From Pseudomonas sp. Teo4 (GTDB lineage Bacteria > Pseudomonadota > Gammaproteobacteria > Pseudomonadales > Pseudomonadaceae): a stretch of DNA of 64,000 nt. The notes below the pieces were generated by a model that worked only from the letters and a program-made list of their open reading frames with translations, searched no databases and was not told the origin of the DNA. The stretch lies in the NCBI RefSeq assembly GCF_034387475.1, contig NZ_JAXCIL010000002.1:2170001-2234000 (forward strand), written 5' to 3'. The position numbers were made by a program, and so were the translations under genes. Of this stretch, positions 52,788 to 61,765 are shown in pieces (position 1 is the stretch's first letter; each line of letters starts with the position of its first letter).

Positions 52788-53678
52788 ATGTTCGACTACA
52801 AATTGCTCGCCGCCCTCGCCGCGGTGATCGAGCAAGGTGGCTTCGAGCGAGCGGCCCAGGTGTTGGGGCTGTCGCAATCGGCCATATCGCAGCGCATCAA
52901 GCTGCTCGAAGCACGGGTCGGCCAGCCGGTGCTGGTGCGGGCCACGCCGCCGAGCCCGACCGAGGTCGGGCGGCAGTTGCTCAACCATGTGCAGCAGGTG
53001 CGTCTGCTGGAGCGCGACCTGCAGCGCCAGGTGCCCGCGCTGGACGAAGAAGGCCTGCCGGAGCGCCTGCGCATCGCCCTCAACGCCGACAGCCTGGCCA
53101 CCTGGTGGGCGCGAGCGGTAGGGGCCTTCTGTGCCGAGCAACAAGTCCTGACCGACCTGGTGGTGGAAGACCAGGAGGTCGGCCTCAAACGCATGCGCGC
53201 AGGTGAGGTGGCGGCCTGCCTGTGTGGCAGCGAGCGGCCGGTGGCGGGTGCGCGCAGCCTGCCGTTGGGGGCCATGCGCTATCGGGCGCTGGCCAGCCCG
53301 GCCTTCATGGCGCGTTACTTCCCTCAGGGGTTCGATGCCAGACGCCTGGCACGCTCGCCAGCCATCGTTTACGGGCCGGACGATTTCCTGCAGCACCGTT
53401 ACCTTGCGTCACTGGGAATAGAGGACGGCTTCCTGCATCACCTGTGCCCCTCGTCCGAAGGCTTTCTGCGCATGACCGAGGCGGGTCTGGGCTGGGGCCT
53501 GGTCCCTGAGTTGCAAGCCCGTGAACAGTTGGCCAGCGGGCAGTTGGTAGAAATCTGTGCAGATACTCCCATCGATGTCCCGCTGTACTGGCATCATTGG
53601 CGCAATGGCGGGCAATTGCTCGCGCAACTGACAGACCACCTGCGACACAGCGCACGGCAATGGCTGGTGCCCTTGTAG
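52788..53678 (+). CDS. argP: LysR-family regulator ArgP
   Basis: Intact 296-aa transcription activator. The N-terminal HTH is LAALAAVIEQGGFERAAQVLGLSQSAISQRIKLLEARVGQPV, followed by an effector domain. It is divergent from the amino-acid exporter, and ArgP in enterobacteria switches argO with arginine and lysine, so the same control is inferred. Start ATG at 52788 fits the usual MFDYKLLAALAAV N-terminus. Confidence 0.9.
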   Translation: MFDYKLLAALAAVIEQGGFERAAQVLGLSQSAISQRIKLLEARVGQPVLVRATPPSPTEVGRQLLNHVQQVRLLERDLQRQVPALDEEGLPERLRIALNADSLATWWARAVGAFCAEQQVLTDLVVEDQEVGLKRMRAGEVAACLCGSERPVAGARSLPLGAMRYRALASPAFMARYFPQGFDARRLARSPAIVYGPDDFLQHRYLASLGIEDGFLHHLCPSSEGFLRMTEAGLGWGLVPELQAREQLASGQLVEICADTPIDVPLYWHHWRNGGQLLAQLTDHLRHSARQWLVPL

Positions 53679-53727
53679 TCGCGGTTGGCGTCAGTTGCAT
53701 CTGAAATCTGGCAAGGCGGGGTCTTAC

Positions 53728-54723
53728 ATGCGAATTCTGGTCACCGGCGCAAGCGGCTTCATCGGCGGACGCTTTGCGCGTTTCGCCCTGGAGCAAGGCC
53801 TGGACGTGCGGGTCAGCGGCCGGCGTGCCGAGGGTGTCGAGCATCTGGTCAAGCGCGGTGCGCAATTCATCCCGGGCGACCTGGGCGACGCCGAGCTGGC
53901 TCGTCGCCTGTGCCAAGGGGTCGAGGCCGTAGTGCATTGCGCGGGCGCGGTGGGTAACTGGGGGCGTTATCAAGATTTCCACCAGGGCAATGTGGTGGTC
54001 ACCGAAAACGTGGTCGAGGGTTGCCTGAAAGAGCACGTGCGGCGCCTGGTGCATCTGTCTTCGCCGTCGATCTACTTCAATGGGCGCTCGCGCCTGGATG
54101 TTCGTGAAGACCAGGTACCGCGCCGATTCCACGACCACTACGCACTGACCAAGCACCTGGCCGAGCAGAAGGTCTTCGGCGCCCAGGAGTTCGGCCTGGA
54201 AGTGCTCGCCCTGCGCCCTAGGTTTGTGACCGGTGCAGGCGATGCCAGCATTTTTCCGCGTTTGATGCAGATGCAGCGCAAGGGCCGCGTAGCCATCATC
54301 GGCAACGGCTTGAACAAGGTCGACTTCACCAGCGTACACAACCTCAACGAGGCGCTGCTCAGCGCACTGTTCGCCGAAGACCGTGCCCTTGGCCAGGCTT
54401 ACAACATCAGTAACGGTCAACCGCTGCCGTTGTGGGACGTGGTCAACTACGTGATGCGCCAGATGCAGTTGCCGCAGGTGACCCGCTACCGCTCCTATGG
54501 CCTGGCTTACAGCCTTGCGGCCATAAACGAGGCGGCTTGCCTGCTCTGGCCCGGCCGCCCGCAGCCGACGCTGTCACGTTTGGGCATGCAGGTGATGAGC
54601 CGCGACTTTACGCTCGATATCACCCGTGCCCAGCACTACCTGGGCTACCAGCCCAAGGTGAGTCTGTGGACGGCGTTGGATGAATTCTGCGCGTGGTGGA
54701 AGCACTTGCCGGCTGGCCAGTGA
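53728..54723 (+). CDS. NAD(P)-dependent epimerase/dehydratase (extended SDR)
   Basis: Intact 331-aa extended short-chain dehydrogenase. TGASGFIGGRFARFA (dinucleotide site), GDLGDAELARRL, LVHLSSPSIYF (Ser) and YALTKHLAEQK (Tyr/Lys) are the family residues. The C-terminal half, with FTSVHNLNEALLSALF and LSRLGMQVMSRDFTLDITRAQHYLGYQP, resembles 3-beta-HSD/OleD-like proteins that reduce keto or dehydrate sugar or lipid substrates. The exact substrate is not known. It lies 49 bases after argP and may be independent. Confidence 0.85.
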   Translation: MRILVTGASGFIGGRFARFALEQGLDVRVSGRRAEGVEHLVKRGAQFIPGDLGDAELARRLCQGVEAVVHCAGAVGNWGRYQDFHQGNVVVTENVVEGCLKEHVRRLVHLSSPSIYFNGRSRLDVREDQVPRRFHDHYALTKHLAEQKVFGAQEFGLEVLALRPRFVTGAGDASIFPRLMQMQRKGRVAIIGNGLNKVDFTSVHNLNEALLSALFAEDRALGQAYNISNGQPLPLWDVVNYVMRQMQLPQVTRYRSYGLAYSLAAINEAACLLWPGRPQPTLSRLGMQVMSRDFTLDITRAQHYLGYQPKVSLWTALDEFCAWWKHLPAGQ

Positions 54724-54810
54724 ACCTGGCGTGCCAATGATGGTCATCAGTGCGCCGCGCGAGCGGTTTATAATCATGCCTCTTTGCTACTACTGCGGTT
54801 GAATGCACCC

Positions 54811-55635
54811 ATGCGTAACGATTCCCACGACGACTTCGATGATGTACCGACCTTGCGGGCGGGTACCCCTGATGATGACGAACTGTTGCCTGCGCATGTG
54901 GCGCGCAGCCGGCAGAAAGCTGCTCGGCCAGCTAGCAATGGCCCGCTATGGGCATTGCTAGGTGCGTCTTTCATTGCCTTGGCAGGCCTGGGCTGGTGGA
55001 GTTTCCAGCAGATCACGCTGCTTGAGCAGCAACTGGTGGCCACCCAGGAAAGCTTTGCCCGCATCAGCGAGGACGCCGCCGGGCGGCTGCAGGCGATCAC
55101 CGGCAAGGTGGCGGCCAGCGAGTCCACTGCCAACACCGGCAGCGAAGCGTTGAAACTTCAGATTCGCCAGTTGCAGGCCAATCTGGCCGAGCAGGGCAAG
55201 CAACAGCAGGGCGTTGCCGGGCAGGCCGGGGACTTGGGCAAGCGCCTGGAGCAGGTGCTGGCCGACACCCGGGAGCAGCAGAAGGCGGTGACCGAGCTGC
55301 AAGGCCAGTTGCAGGCGCAGTTGAAGGCGGTGAACGCTGAACTGGCGGCGCTGAAGTCGGGGCAGGTGGATGGCGGCAAGCTCGATGGCCAGCTCAAGAA
55401 CTTGAGCGATGAAGTGGCGGCGCTGAAGAAGCAGGGCAACCCGAAGGCGGCGATCGAAAGCCTGGAACAGGATGTGCTGGTGTTGAAGAGCCAGGCGGAC
55501 AACCGGCCGGCAGCGGCGTCAGGTGGGGCTTCGGTGCAGGAGTTTGATGCGTTTCGCGGGCAGACCACCCGAAACATCAACACCCTGCAGAGCCAGATTC
55601 AGAATCTGCAGCAGCAGATCAATGCGCGGCCCTGA
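54811..55635 (+). CDS. Membrane-anchored coiled-coil protein
   Basis: Intact 274-aa protein of no known family. An acidic N-tail (DSHDDFDDVPTLRAGTPDDDE) is followed by one membrane helix near residues 45-65 (LWALLGASFIALAGLGWWSF) and then a long periplasmic coiled-coil rich in Gln, Ala and Leu (LQANLAEQGKQQQGVAG, LQGQLQAQLKAVNAEL, FRGQTTRNINTLQSQIQ). This is the layout of ATPase-like or tail-spanning scaffold proteins. Start at 54811 fits the DNA; a fraction of the predicted coil could be a parallel dimer. Function unknown. Confidence 0.75.
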   Translation: MRNDSHDDFDDVPTLRAGTPDDDELLPAHVARSRQKAARPASNGPLWALLGASFIALAGLGWWSFQQITLLEQQLVATQESFARISEDAAGRLQAITGKVAASESTANTGSEALKLQIRQLQANLAEQGKQQQGVAGQAGDLGKRLEQVLADTREQQKAVTELQGQLQAQLKAVNAELAALKSGQVDGGKLDGQLKNLSDEVAALKKQGNPKAAIESLEQDVLVLKSQADNRPAAASGGASVQEFDAFRGQTTRNINTLQSQIQNLQQQINARP

Positions 55636-55649
55636 AATCAGTTGGACCG

Positions 55650-55739
55650 CAATCGCCGGCAAGCCGGCTCCCACAGGGACCGTGTCGACCTCGAGTTCAA
55701 CTCCGTACCTGTGGGAGCCGGCTTGCCGGCGATGAGGCC
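55650..55739. repeat. Inverted REP pair
   Basis: AATCGCCGGCAAGCCGGCTC from about 55650 and GAGCCGGCTTGCCGGCGATG to about 55733 flank about 32 bases. It lies between the coiled-coil gene and xenB, both ending here. Confidence 0.85.
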
Positions 55740-55825
55740 GGTACAGGCAGCACAAGACGGTATCTCCCATATGGATGGCGACCGTCTTGGGGTCACTGCA
55801 GTATCTGAGCCGGCTTGATCTGCGA

Positions 55826-56871
55826 TCACATCCGCGGATAGTCGATATACCCGACCGGGCCTTTGGCATAGAAGGTTTCGGGGTGCGCCTGGTTCAACGG
55901 CGCGTCCGCTAGCCGCGCAGGCAGATCAGGGTTGGCGATGAACGGTACACCGAAAGCCACTGCATCCGCCTTGCCATTGGCCAGTGCGGCGTTCGCGCTG
56001 GCTTTGTCGAAGCGCTCGTTGACGATGTACGGGCCACCGAACGCTTCCTTGATCAGTGGGCCGATGCTGTCGTCGCCTTCCTTCTCGCGTGAGCAGATGA
56101 ACGCAACGCCGCGCTTGCCCAGTTCCCGGGCGACATAGGTGAAGGTCTCGGCGCGGTTGGCATCGCCCATGTCGTGGGAGTCGGCACGTGGTGCCAGGTG
56201 GACGCCGACGCGGCCAGCCCCCATACCTCGATCGCGGCATCGGTCACTTCCAGCAGCAGGCGAGCGCGGTTCTCCAGCGATCCGCCGTAGCGGTCTGTGC
56301 GCTGGTTGGTGCTGCTTTGCAGGAACTGGTCCAGCAGGTAACCGTTGGCGCCGTGGATCTCCACGCCATCGAAACCGGCAGCCTTGGCATTTTCAGCACC
56401 CACCCGGTAGGCCTCGACGATGTCATCGATTTCTTCGCTCTCCAGGGCGCGTGGGGTCGGGTAGTCCGCCAGTGGTCGTACCAGGCTGACATGGCCCTTG
56501 GGCTGGATCGCGCTCGGTGCCACCGGCAACTCGCCGTTCAGGTACATCGGGTGCGAAATTCGGCCCACATGCCACAGTTGCAGGAAGATACGCCCGCCAG
56601 CGGCATGCACGGCCTTGGTCACGTTGTTCCAGCCGCGCACCTGGTCGTTGGACCAGATACCCGGGGTATCGGGGTAGCCGACGCCCATGGGCGTCACCGA
56701 GGTGGCCTCGCTCAGAATCAGGCCCGCGCTGGCGCGCTGCACGTAGTACTCGGCCATCAACGCATTGGGCACGCGGCCTTCGTCGGCGCGGCAGCGGGTG
56801 AGGGGCGCCATGATGATGCGGTTGGGCAGTTGCAGGTCGCCCACAGTGATCGGATCGAAAATCGTGGTCAT
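55826..56871 (-). CDS. xenB: Old-yellow-enzyme flavin reductase XenB/NemA (one frame break)
   Basis: Restored length about 348 aa. FMN-dependent ene-reductase of the OYE family that reduces nitroesters, TNT-type nitroaromatics, N-ethylmaleimide and enones with NADPH. LPNRIIMAPLTRCRADEG, FLQLWHVGRISHP and VEIHGANGYLLDQFLQ (His/Asn substrate pair) are typical, and PNRV-like TDRYGGSLENRARLLLEV is also conserved. One G is missing in the run at 56218-56222 (EVWGAGRVGVHLAP expected). It follows the ArsR-type regulator gene, 13 bases downstream, so both are likely transcribed together. Confidence 0.9.
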
Positions 56872-56884
56872 GTCGTGGTCCTTT

Positions 56885-57187
56885 TCAGAGCTCTTGGCTC
56901 ATCTGCGCGAGGAAGGCCTGGATGGTGTCCTCGTTGCGTTTGAAAAAATGCCATTGGCCGATCTTCTGGCTGCTGATCAGCCCGGCGCGTTGCAAGGTGG
57001 CCAGGTGGGCGGAGACGGTCGACTGCGACAGGCCGCAGCGTTGGTCGATCTGCCCGGCACAGACACCGTGTTCGGTGCTGTGATGCTGGTCAGGGAATTG
57101 CGCTGCCGGGTCCTTCAGCCAGTTGAGGATTTCTCGCCGGACCGGATGGGCCAGGGCTTTTATGATTTCGTCGAGATCGAGAGGCAT
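56885..57187 (-). CDS. ArsR-family transcriptional regulator of xenB
   Basis: Intact 100-aa winged-helix repressor. IIKALAHPVRREILNWLKDP, then CGLSQSTVSAHLATLQRAGLI (recognition helix) and QWHFFKRNEDT (wing) are the ArsR pattern. No metal-binding Cys pair (CxC) is seen, though one Cys occurs at GVCAGQ and one at RCGLS, so it may sense electrophiles rather than metals. It is the first gene of the arsR-xenB unit. Three palindromes TATNTCGCG(A/T)TATA-like in the upstream gap are candidate operators. Confidence 0.88.
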   Translation of the reverse strand: MPLDLDEIIKALAHPVRREILNWLKDPAAQFPDQHHSTEHGVCAGQIDQRCGLSQSTVSAHLATLQRAGLISSQKIGQWHFFKRNEDTIQAFLAQMSQEL

Positions 57188-57210
57188 GGTTGGGGCTCAT
57201 GGTGTAGCGG

Positions 57211-57304
57211 TATATCGCGATGGAACGAAATGTAAATCGATATTTCGCGATATACAAATATGAAGAGGTTCTGAGCTGAGCACGAATCGCTATATCGCGT
57301 TATA
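57211..57304. promoter_or_regulatory. Three palindromic operator-like sites between arsR and acpH
   Basis: Related 12-14-bp sites occur at 57211 (TATATCGCGATGG), 57241 (TATTTCGCGATATA) and 57291 (TATATCGCGTTATA). Starts are 30 and 50 bases apart, near three and five helical turns. They are AT-rich and symmetric about CGCG, in an otherwise GC-rich region, and lie between divergent arsR-xenB and acpH. Binding by the ArsR protein is inferred. Confidence 0.6.
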
Positions 57305-57338
57305 ACGATACGCGCAGCGGGAGTGCTAGACTGCGGCC

Positions 57339-57910
57339 ATGAACTATCTCGCACATCTGCATCTGGGCGGCCCGGCGCCACAGCAACTGCTGGGCAGCCT
57401 GTATGGCGACTTCGTCAAAGGTTCTCTGGAGGGCCGTTACCCGCCTGCACTAGAGGCGGCCATTCGGCTGCACCGACATATCGACAGCTATACCGACCGC
57501 CATCCGCTGGTGCTGGCGGCATTGGCGCGCTTCCTCGTGAACGGCGGCGTTACGCGGGGATCATCCTGGATGTGTTCTTCGACCATTGCCTGGCACAGCA
57601 CTGGGGGGATTACGCGGAGCAGCCGCTGGACGTGTTCACCCGCGACTTCTATCGCGTACTGTTGGCCGAGCCCGAACTGCCAGGGCGGTTGGCGCATATC
57701 GCGCCGTTCATGGCAGCGGACGACTGGCTTGGGGCGTATGGTGATTTCGCGACCTTGGAACAGGTGTTCAAAGGGATCGGGCGGCGGTTGTCGCGGCCGG
57801 AAGGGATGGTCGGAGTGATGGGCGAGCTGGAGCGGTTGTATGAGCCGTTGCTGGCGGATTTTCGCGAGTTCTATCCGCAGTTGCAGGCGTTCGCGGCGGC
57901 GGGGCGTTGA
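57339..57910 (+). CDS. acpH: Acyl-carrier-protein phosphodiesterase AcpH (one frame break)
   Basis: Restored length about 190 aa. HD-like hydrolase that removes the 4'-phosphopantetheine arm from ACP. MNYLAHLHLGGPAPQQLLGSLYGDFVKGSL and LHRHIDSYTDRHPL are the conserved N-terminal motifs; DVFFDHCLAQHW carries metal residues. One C is missing at 57533-57534 (ARFPRERRRYAGIILDV expected). Divergent from arsR-xenB, 35 bases after the third palindrome, so its expression might share that control. Confidence 0.88.
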
Positions 57911-57926
57911 TCAACTTCGTCACGAC

Positions 57927-58020
57927 TGGCCTCATCGCCGGCAAGCCGGCTCCCACAGGTAACTTGGTTATCTCAGGATTTGCGCGGTCCTTGTGGGAGC
58001 CGGCTTGCCGGCGATGAGGC
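57927..58020. repeat. Inverted REP pair
   Basis: GCCTCATCGCCGGCAAGCCG from 57930 and GAGCCGGCTTGCCGGCGATG to about 58018 flank about 32 bases, between the converging acpH and olsA genes. Confidence 0.87.
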
Positions 58021-58039
58021 CGTCGCAGTCACTAGCCCA

Positions 58040-58828
58040 TCAGGCCGCGCGCGCCTGACGACGGGGCGTCACCTCAGCTTCCTCAACCCCGAACAGGGCC
58101 AGTTGAATCGCTTGCTGCGCCTGAAACGCCAAGGCCGCCCGTTCTTTTTCAACACTGCAGATGGGCGCCAGCAGGTGGATCTGCACCTCACCCTGCGGTT
58201 GGCCGAACAAGCGCATCAGATGCGACACCAGATCATCTTCGCCGATGAACGGCGCAATCGTATCGGCTTCGCCGCCACGCAAATACTGGATGGCCACCGG
58301 CTGCACCGGCACACCCTGGTCGATGGCGCCCGCCAGCAAACGGCCGTGGAAGGTGCGCAGTTGCCGGCCATCGGTGGTGGTGCCTTCCGGGAAGATCAGC
58401 AGCGGTCGAGCCTGGCCCAATTGCTCACTGATCTGCTCGCGCAGGCGCTGGGCATCGCCACCGCCACGGCGGATGAACAGCGTGCCGGCCTTCTCCGCCA
58501 GCCAACCGGCCAGGGGCCATTGGCGCACTTCGGCTTTGGACAGGAACGACAACGGCATGAGCATGCCGAGCAGTGGAATGTCGGTCCAGGACACGTGATT
58601 GCTGACCCACAGCATGGGCTTTTGTGGCCGCTCACCGATCACCCGAACCTTGAAGGGCAGGGCGGCGACCAGACGCTTCATGAACAGGCAGGTCCAGCGC
58701 TGGCGGCGTTCGGTAGGCACCTTGAACCCCAGGCGTTCACCTAGGGCGATGACGCTGGCCATGAGCATGCCAAGCAGCAACACCAGCATCAGTCGTGTCA
58801 GGCGGGCCAGTACCCGCACCTTCGGCAT
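58040..58828 (-). CDS. olsA: Lyso-ornithine lipid O-acyltransferase OlsA
   Basis: Intact 262-aa membrane-bound acyltransferase of the PlsC family. It has an N-terminal membrane helix (LMLVLLLGMLMASVIALGE), NHVSWTDIPLLG (the NHX4D active site), FPEGTTTDGRQLRTFHGRL and VPVQPVAIQYL. It should acylate lyso-ornithine lipid made by OlsB to form ornithine lipid, a phosphorus-free membrane lipid. Start at 58828 shares one base with the olsB stop (TGATG). The P. aeruginosa pair is known to respond to phosphate limitation. Confidence 0.87.
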   Translation of the reverse strand: MPKVRVLARLTRLMLVLLLGMLMASVIALGERLGFKVPTERRQRWTCLFMKRLVAALPFKVRVIGERPQKPMLWVSNHVSWTDIPLLGMLMPLSFLSKAEVRQWPLAGWLAEKAGTLFIRRGGGDAQRLREQISEQLGQARPLLIFPEGTTTDGRQLRTFHGRLLAGAIDQGVPVQPVAIQYLRGGEADTIAPFIGEDDLVSHLMRLFGQPQGEVQIHLLAPICSVEKERAALAFQAQQAIQLALFGVEEAEVTPRRQARAA

Positions 58829-59583
58829 CAGACGGCCGCCTTGAAGTGGCGGGCGTAGCGTGGGCAGAGGTCGTCGCGCTTGAGCAGGATGAATACGTCG
58901 GCGACCTGGAAGTCCTCGTCCCAGCACGGCTCGCCGCAGATTTTCGCCCCCAGGCGCATGTAGGCCTTGAGCAGGGGTGGCATTTCGGCAATGACGTTGT
59001 TCGGCAGCGGCAGGTTCGGCAGGGGCTTTTTCGGCTCGGCACGCAGGTGTTCGGTGCACAGGTAGCGCTCGCGCAGCCGCTGCATGATGGCCTGTGCCTG
59101 GACGCCGCCGTCCTGCATCGGGATGCTGGCGCAACCCATCAGGTAGCTGTAGCGGCCTTCGTTGAGCACTTCGGCCAGTTCGCCCCAGAGTACGGCGATG
59201 GTGCCGCCATTGCGGTAGGCGGGGTCGACGCAAGTACGGCCCAGTTCGAGAATCGGGCCCTGCAATTGCAGCAGGCCGTGCAGGCTGAATTCTTCTTCGC
59301 TGTAGAAACGCCCCAGGCTGCTGGCCGCCTGGTGATCGAGCAGGCGGGTGGTGGCCACCAGTTCGCCGGTGCTCAGGTCGCGTACGCCGATGTGGCGGCA
59401 GTGCACGTCATAGTCGTCCATGTCCAGGCCCTGATCGGCACCTTTGAGCTTGGCCTTGAATTCTGCGCTGAACACTTTGTAGCGCAAGGCTTGGGCTTCC
59501 TGCAGGGCCGTGGCGCCGACCAGGCGTTCGGCTTGCAGACGGCGTTCAGTGCTGTTGTCGCCAGAGCGAGCGATCCGAGTCAT
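58828..59583 (-). CDS. olsB: GNAT-type L-ornithine N-acyltransferase OlsB
   Basis: Intact 251-aa acyltransferase of the GNAT-like ornithine-acyl-ACP family. [32 protein letters not shown] and the C-terminal [27 protein letters not shown], with CPRYARHF, are typical. It makes lyso-ornithine lipid (3-hydroxyacyl-ornithine) and is upstream of olsA in one unit. Start ATG at 59583 is preferred over 59667 because GGAGAC precedes it and MTRIAR begins the known domain. Confidence 0.87.
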   Translation of the reverse strand: MTRIARSGDNSTERRLQAERLVGATALQEAQALRYKVFSAEFKAKLKGADQGLDMDDYDVHCRHIGVRDLSTGELVATTRLLDHQAASSLGRFYSEEEFSLHGLLQLQGPILELGRTCVDPAYRNGGTIAVLWGELAEVLNEGRYSYLMGCASIPMQDGGVQAQAIMQRLRERYLCTEHLRAEPKKPLPNLPLPNNVIAEMPPLLKAYMRLGAKICGEPCWDEDFQVADVFILLKRDDLCPRYARHFKAAV

Positions 59584-59718
59584 TACGAGTCTCCATAAGC
59601 CAGCCATAGAGGGTTGCGGCCGGTCGGCTTTGTTGTGCAAAGTCAGCCTAGGTAGGTGCGGTGTCACCCCGTGAATCTTTGGTGATGCTTGCGTGACAAC
59701 CCCTCAGAGGAGCCTCCG

Positions 59719-60606
59719 ATGGCCTGGTTGCAACGACTCAACGACCCGCTACGTCAGCCGCTGGCGGGCACCCTGGGCGAGATTTACACCGCGCAGCTCG
59801 AACGCCTCGGTGCGGCCGCCCCATTCGAATTGGCTGTGCTGGGTGGGCGTGCCATGGCCACGCCGGGCCTGGCGTTTCTCATCGGTTACCAGGCGGCCTT
59901 GCGCGTGCTCTGGCCCAGCGCCCCACCCAGCCTCGGCGCCTTGTGCGCCACCGAGCGGCGCAGCGTGCGACCGGCGGACATGAATACACGGCTGGACAGC
60001 TTGCGCTTGAGCGGCAGCAAGGATTTCGTCACCGCCGGGCTCGATGCCGAGTGGCTGCTGGTGGCGGCGCGTACCGAGCCGCTGGGTGAGCCGCCGCGGT
60101 TGCAATTGGCAGTGGTGTACCCAGGCGAGCCGGGCGTGACGCTGGAAGCATTGCCAACCCTGCCGCTGATGCCCGAGGTTGGCCATGGCCGATTGGTTTT
60201 GCAGCAGGCTGCCTGCGAGTTGTTGGCTGGAGATGGTTGGGACGCTTACGTCAAGCCATTCCGTTCGCTGGAAGACCTGTATGTGCTCGCGGCGCTGACG
60301 GCCTGGTTGTATGGCGTTGGTCAAGAATGCGGCTGGCCGCAGGACTTGCGCTTGCGGCTGCTCGGGCTGCTGGCGGGCTGCGCCGAAGGTAGCCGCCAGT
60401 GTGCCGATAGCGTGGGGTGTCATCTGTTATTGGGAGGCCTGTTCGCGCAGTTCCAGGCGTTGCGAGGTGATATCGACAAAGCCCTGAAAGCTGGGCCGGA
60501 GCACTGGGCGCAGTTGTGGCAGCGCGATCAGGGTGTCTTGGCGCTGGCGGCTGCGGCGCGGGATAAGCGCCTGGCCAAAGCCTGGGGTGCAGCAGGATTG
60601 TCATGA
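59719..60606 (+). CDS. Acyl-CoA-dehydrogenase-like protein, short
   Basis: Intact 295-aa protein. LALVLGG-type beta-domain residues (LRLSGSKDFVTAGLDAEWLLVAART, LQLAVVYPGEPGVTLEALP) resemble the acyl-CoA dehydrogenase middle domain, and the C-terminal helices are also similar in pattern. It is about 80 residues shorter than ordinary family members, with no clear catalytic Glu stretch, so activity is doubtful. AGGAG lies 7 bases before the ATG. It diverges from olsB, 135 bases away, which might hint at a shared lipid context. Identity is tentative. Confidence 0.6.
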   Translation: MAWLQRLNDPLRQPLAGTLGEIYTAQLERLGAAAPFELAVLGGRAMATPGLAFLIGYQAALRVLWPSAPPSLGALCATERRSVRPADMNTRLDSLRLSGSKDFVTAGLDAEWLLVAARTEPLGEPPRLQLAVVYPGEPGVTLEALPTLPLMPEVGHGRLVLQQAACELLAGDGWDAYVKPFRSLEDLYVLAALTAWLYGVGQECGWPQDLRLRLLGLLAGCAEGSRQCADSVGCHLLLGGLFAQFQALRGDIDKALKAGPEHWAQLWQRDQGVLALAAAARDKRLAKAWGAAGLS

Positions 60607-60640
60607 AAGTCGGGCAGGCTTGGGAGATCTGCTGAACCAT

Positions 60641-60659
60641 GGGGCCGCCAAGCGGCCCC
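60641..60659. repeat. GC hairpin upstream of the serine-hydrolase gene
   Basis: Perfect GGGGCCGC/GCGGCCCC stem with a CAA loop. No T run follows, so terminator function is doubtful. Confidence 0.5.
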
Positions 60660-60676
60660 AGAGGCCAAATACGTTG

Positions 60677-61765
60677 ATGAGCGTTCTCAAGCCCCTGCTG
60701 TTCATGCTTTCCATGGCGGTGGCCGCAGCCTGGGCCGAGGATTGGCCCGAACCCAGCTGGCAGCTTGAAAACACCACCATCGATTGGCAACCCGTCGACG
60801 CCTATGCCTTCCCCGAACGCAGCTCTAGCGAACGCAGCGGTGTACGTACGGATGCACTGCTGATCATCCGCGACGGGCGCATCATTCACGAGCGCTATGC
60901 AGCCCCAACCACGGCCCGTACTGCTCATCTGACCTGGTCGGTGAGCAAAAGCGTATTGGCGACGCTGTTGGGGGTAGCCCAGGGCGAGGGGCGCTTCCAG
61001 TTGCAGGACCCGGTGGCCCGCTTCTATCCGCCCATGCAGGCACATTCGGACATACGCCTGATGGATCTGTTGCACTGGGCCAGCGGCCTGGACTGGCAGG
61101 AAGACTACGAATACGCGCCGCTGAAATCCTCCGTGGTGGCGATGCTCTATACCCGTGGACGCAACGACATGGCCGGCTACACCGCCGCCCGTGGCGCGGG
61201 CGAACCGGCCGGCCAGCGTTTTCTCTACTCCAGTGGCGACAGCAATGTGCTGGCGGCCGCCCTGCGCGGCATGCTCGAACCGGGGGCATATGCCGACTAT
61301 CCCTGGCAGGCGCTCTTCACCCCGTTGGGTATCGACAGCGCCGTCTGGGAGCGCGATGGCACCGGCACCTACGTCGGTTCTTCCTACCTCTACCTCAGCG
61401 CTCGGGACCTTGCCCGTATCGGCCTGCTGATGCTGCGTGAAGGGCGCTGGCGTGATCGTCAACTGGTGCCCGCAGACTGGGTCACTTTCAACCGTACGCT
61501 GTTCGACAAGGCAGAACCCGTGCCCGGCGAAGCGAACCCCGGTGGCCATTGGTGGCTAAACCGGCCTCTGCCGGGCAGCACCGCACCGTGGCCGGATGCA
61601 CCGCCAGAAACCTATGCCGCACTCGGCCACTGGGGCCAGGCGCTGTACGTGTTGCCAGCGCAGAATCTGGTGATTGTCCGGTACGCCGACGACCGGGACG
61701 GCCGCTACAACCACAACGAGTTTCTCAAGCGGGTGCTGGCGGCCGTGGCCAGGGAGGGGCAATGA
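60677..61765 (+). CDS. Exported beta-lactamase-family serine hydrolase
   Basis: Intact 362-aa class C-type/serine hydrolase. A signal peptide (MSVLKPLLFMLSMAVAAAWA) precedes the SxxK motif in TWSVSKSVLATLLG, the Tyr motif in FLYSSGDSNVLAAALRGM and the HxG in LGHWGQALYVLP (KTG-like). Known members are D-aminopeptidases, esterases and nylon-oligomer hydrolases; substrate is not known. ATG at 60677 is chosen for the signal sequence, though no clear ribosome site is seen. Its stop overlaps the next gene's ATG (ATGA). Confidence 0.85.
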   Translation: MSVLKPLLFMLSMAVAAAWAEDWPEPSWQLENTTIDWQPVDAYAFPERSSSERSGVRTDALLIIRDGRIIHERYAAPTTARTAHLTWSVSKSVLATLLGVAQGEGRFQLQDPVARFYPPMQAHSDIRLMDLLHWASGLDWQEDYEYAPLKSSVVAMLYTRGRNDMAGYTAARGAGEPAGQRFLYSSGDSNVLAAALRGMLEPGAYADYPWQALFTPLGIDSAVWERDGTGTYVGSSYLYLSARDLARIGLLMLREGRWRDRQLVPADWVTFNRTLFDKAEPVPGEANPGGHWWLNRPLPGSTAPWPDAPPETYAALGHWGQALYVLPAQNLVIVRYADDRDGRYNHNEFLKRVLAAVAREGQ

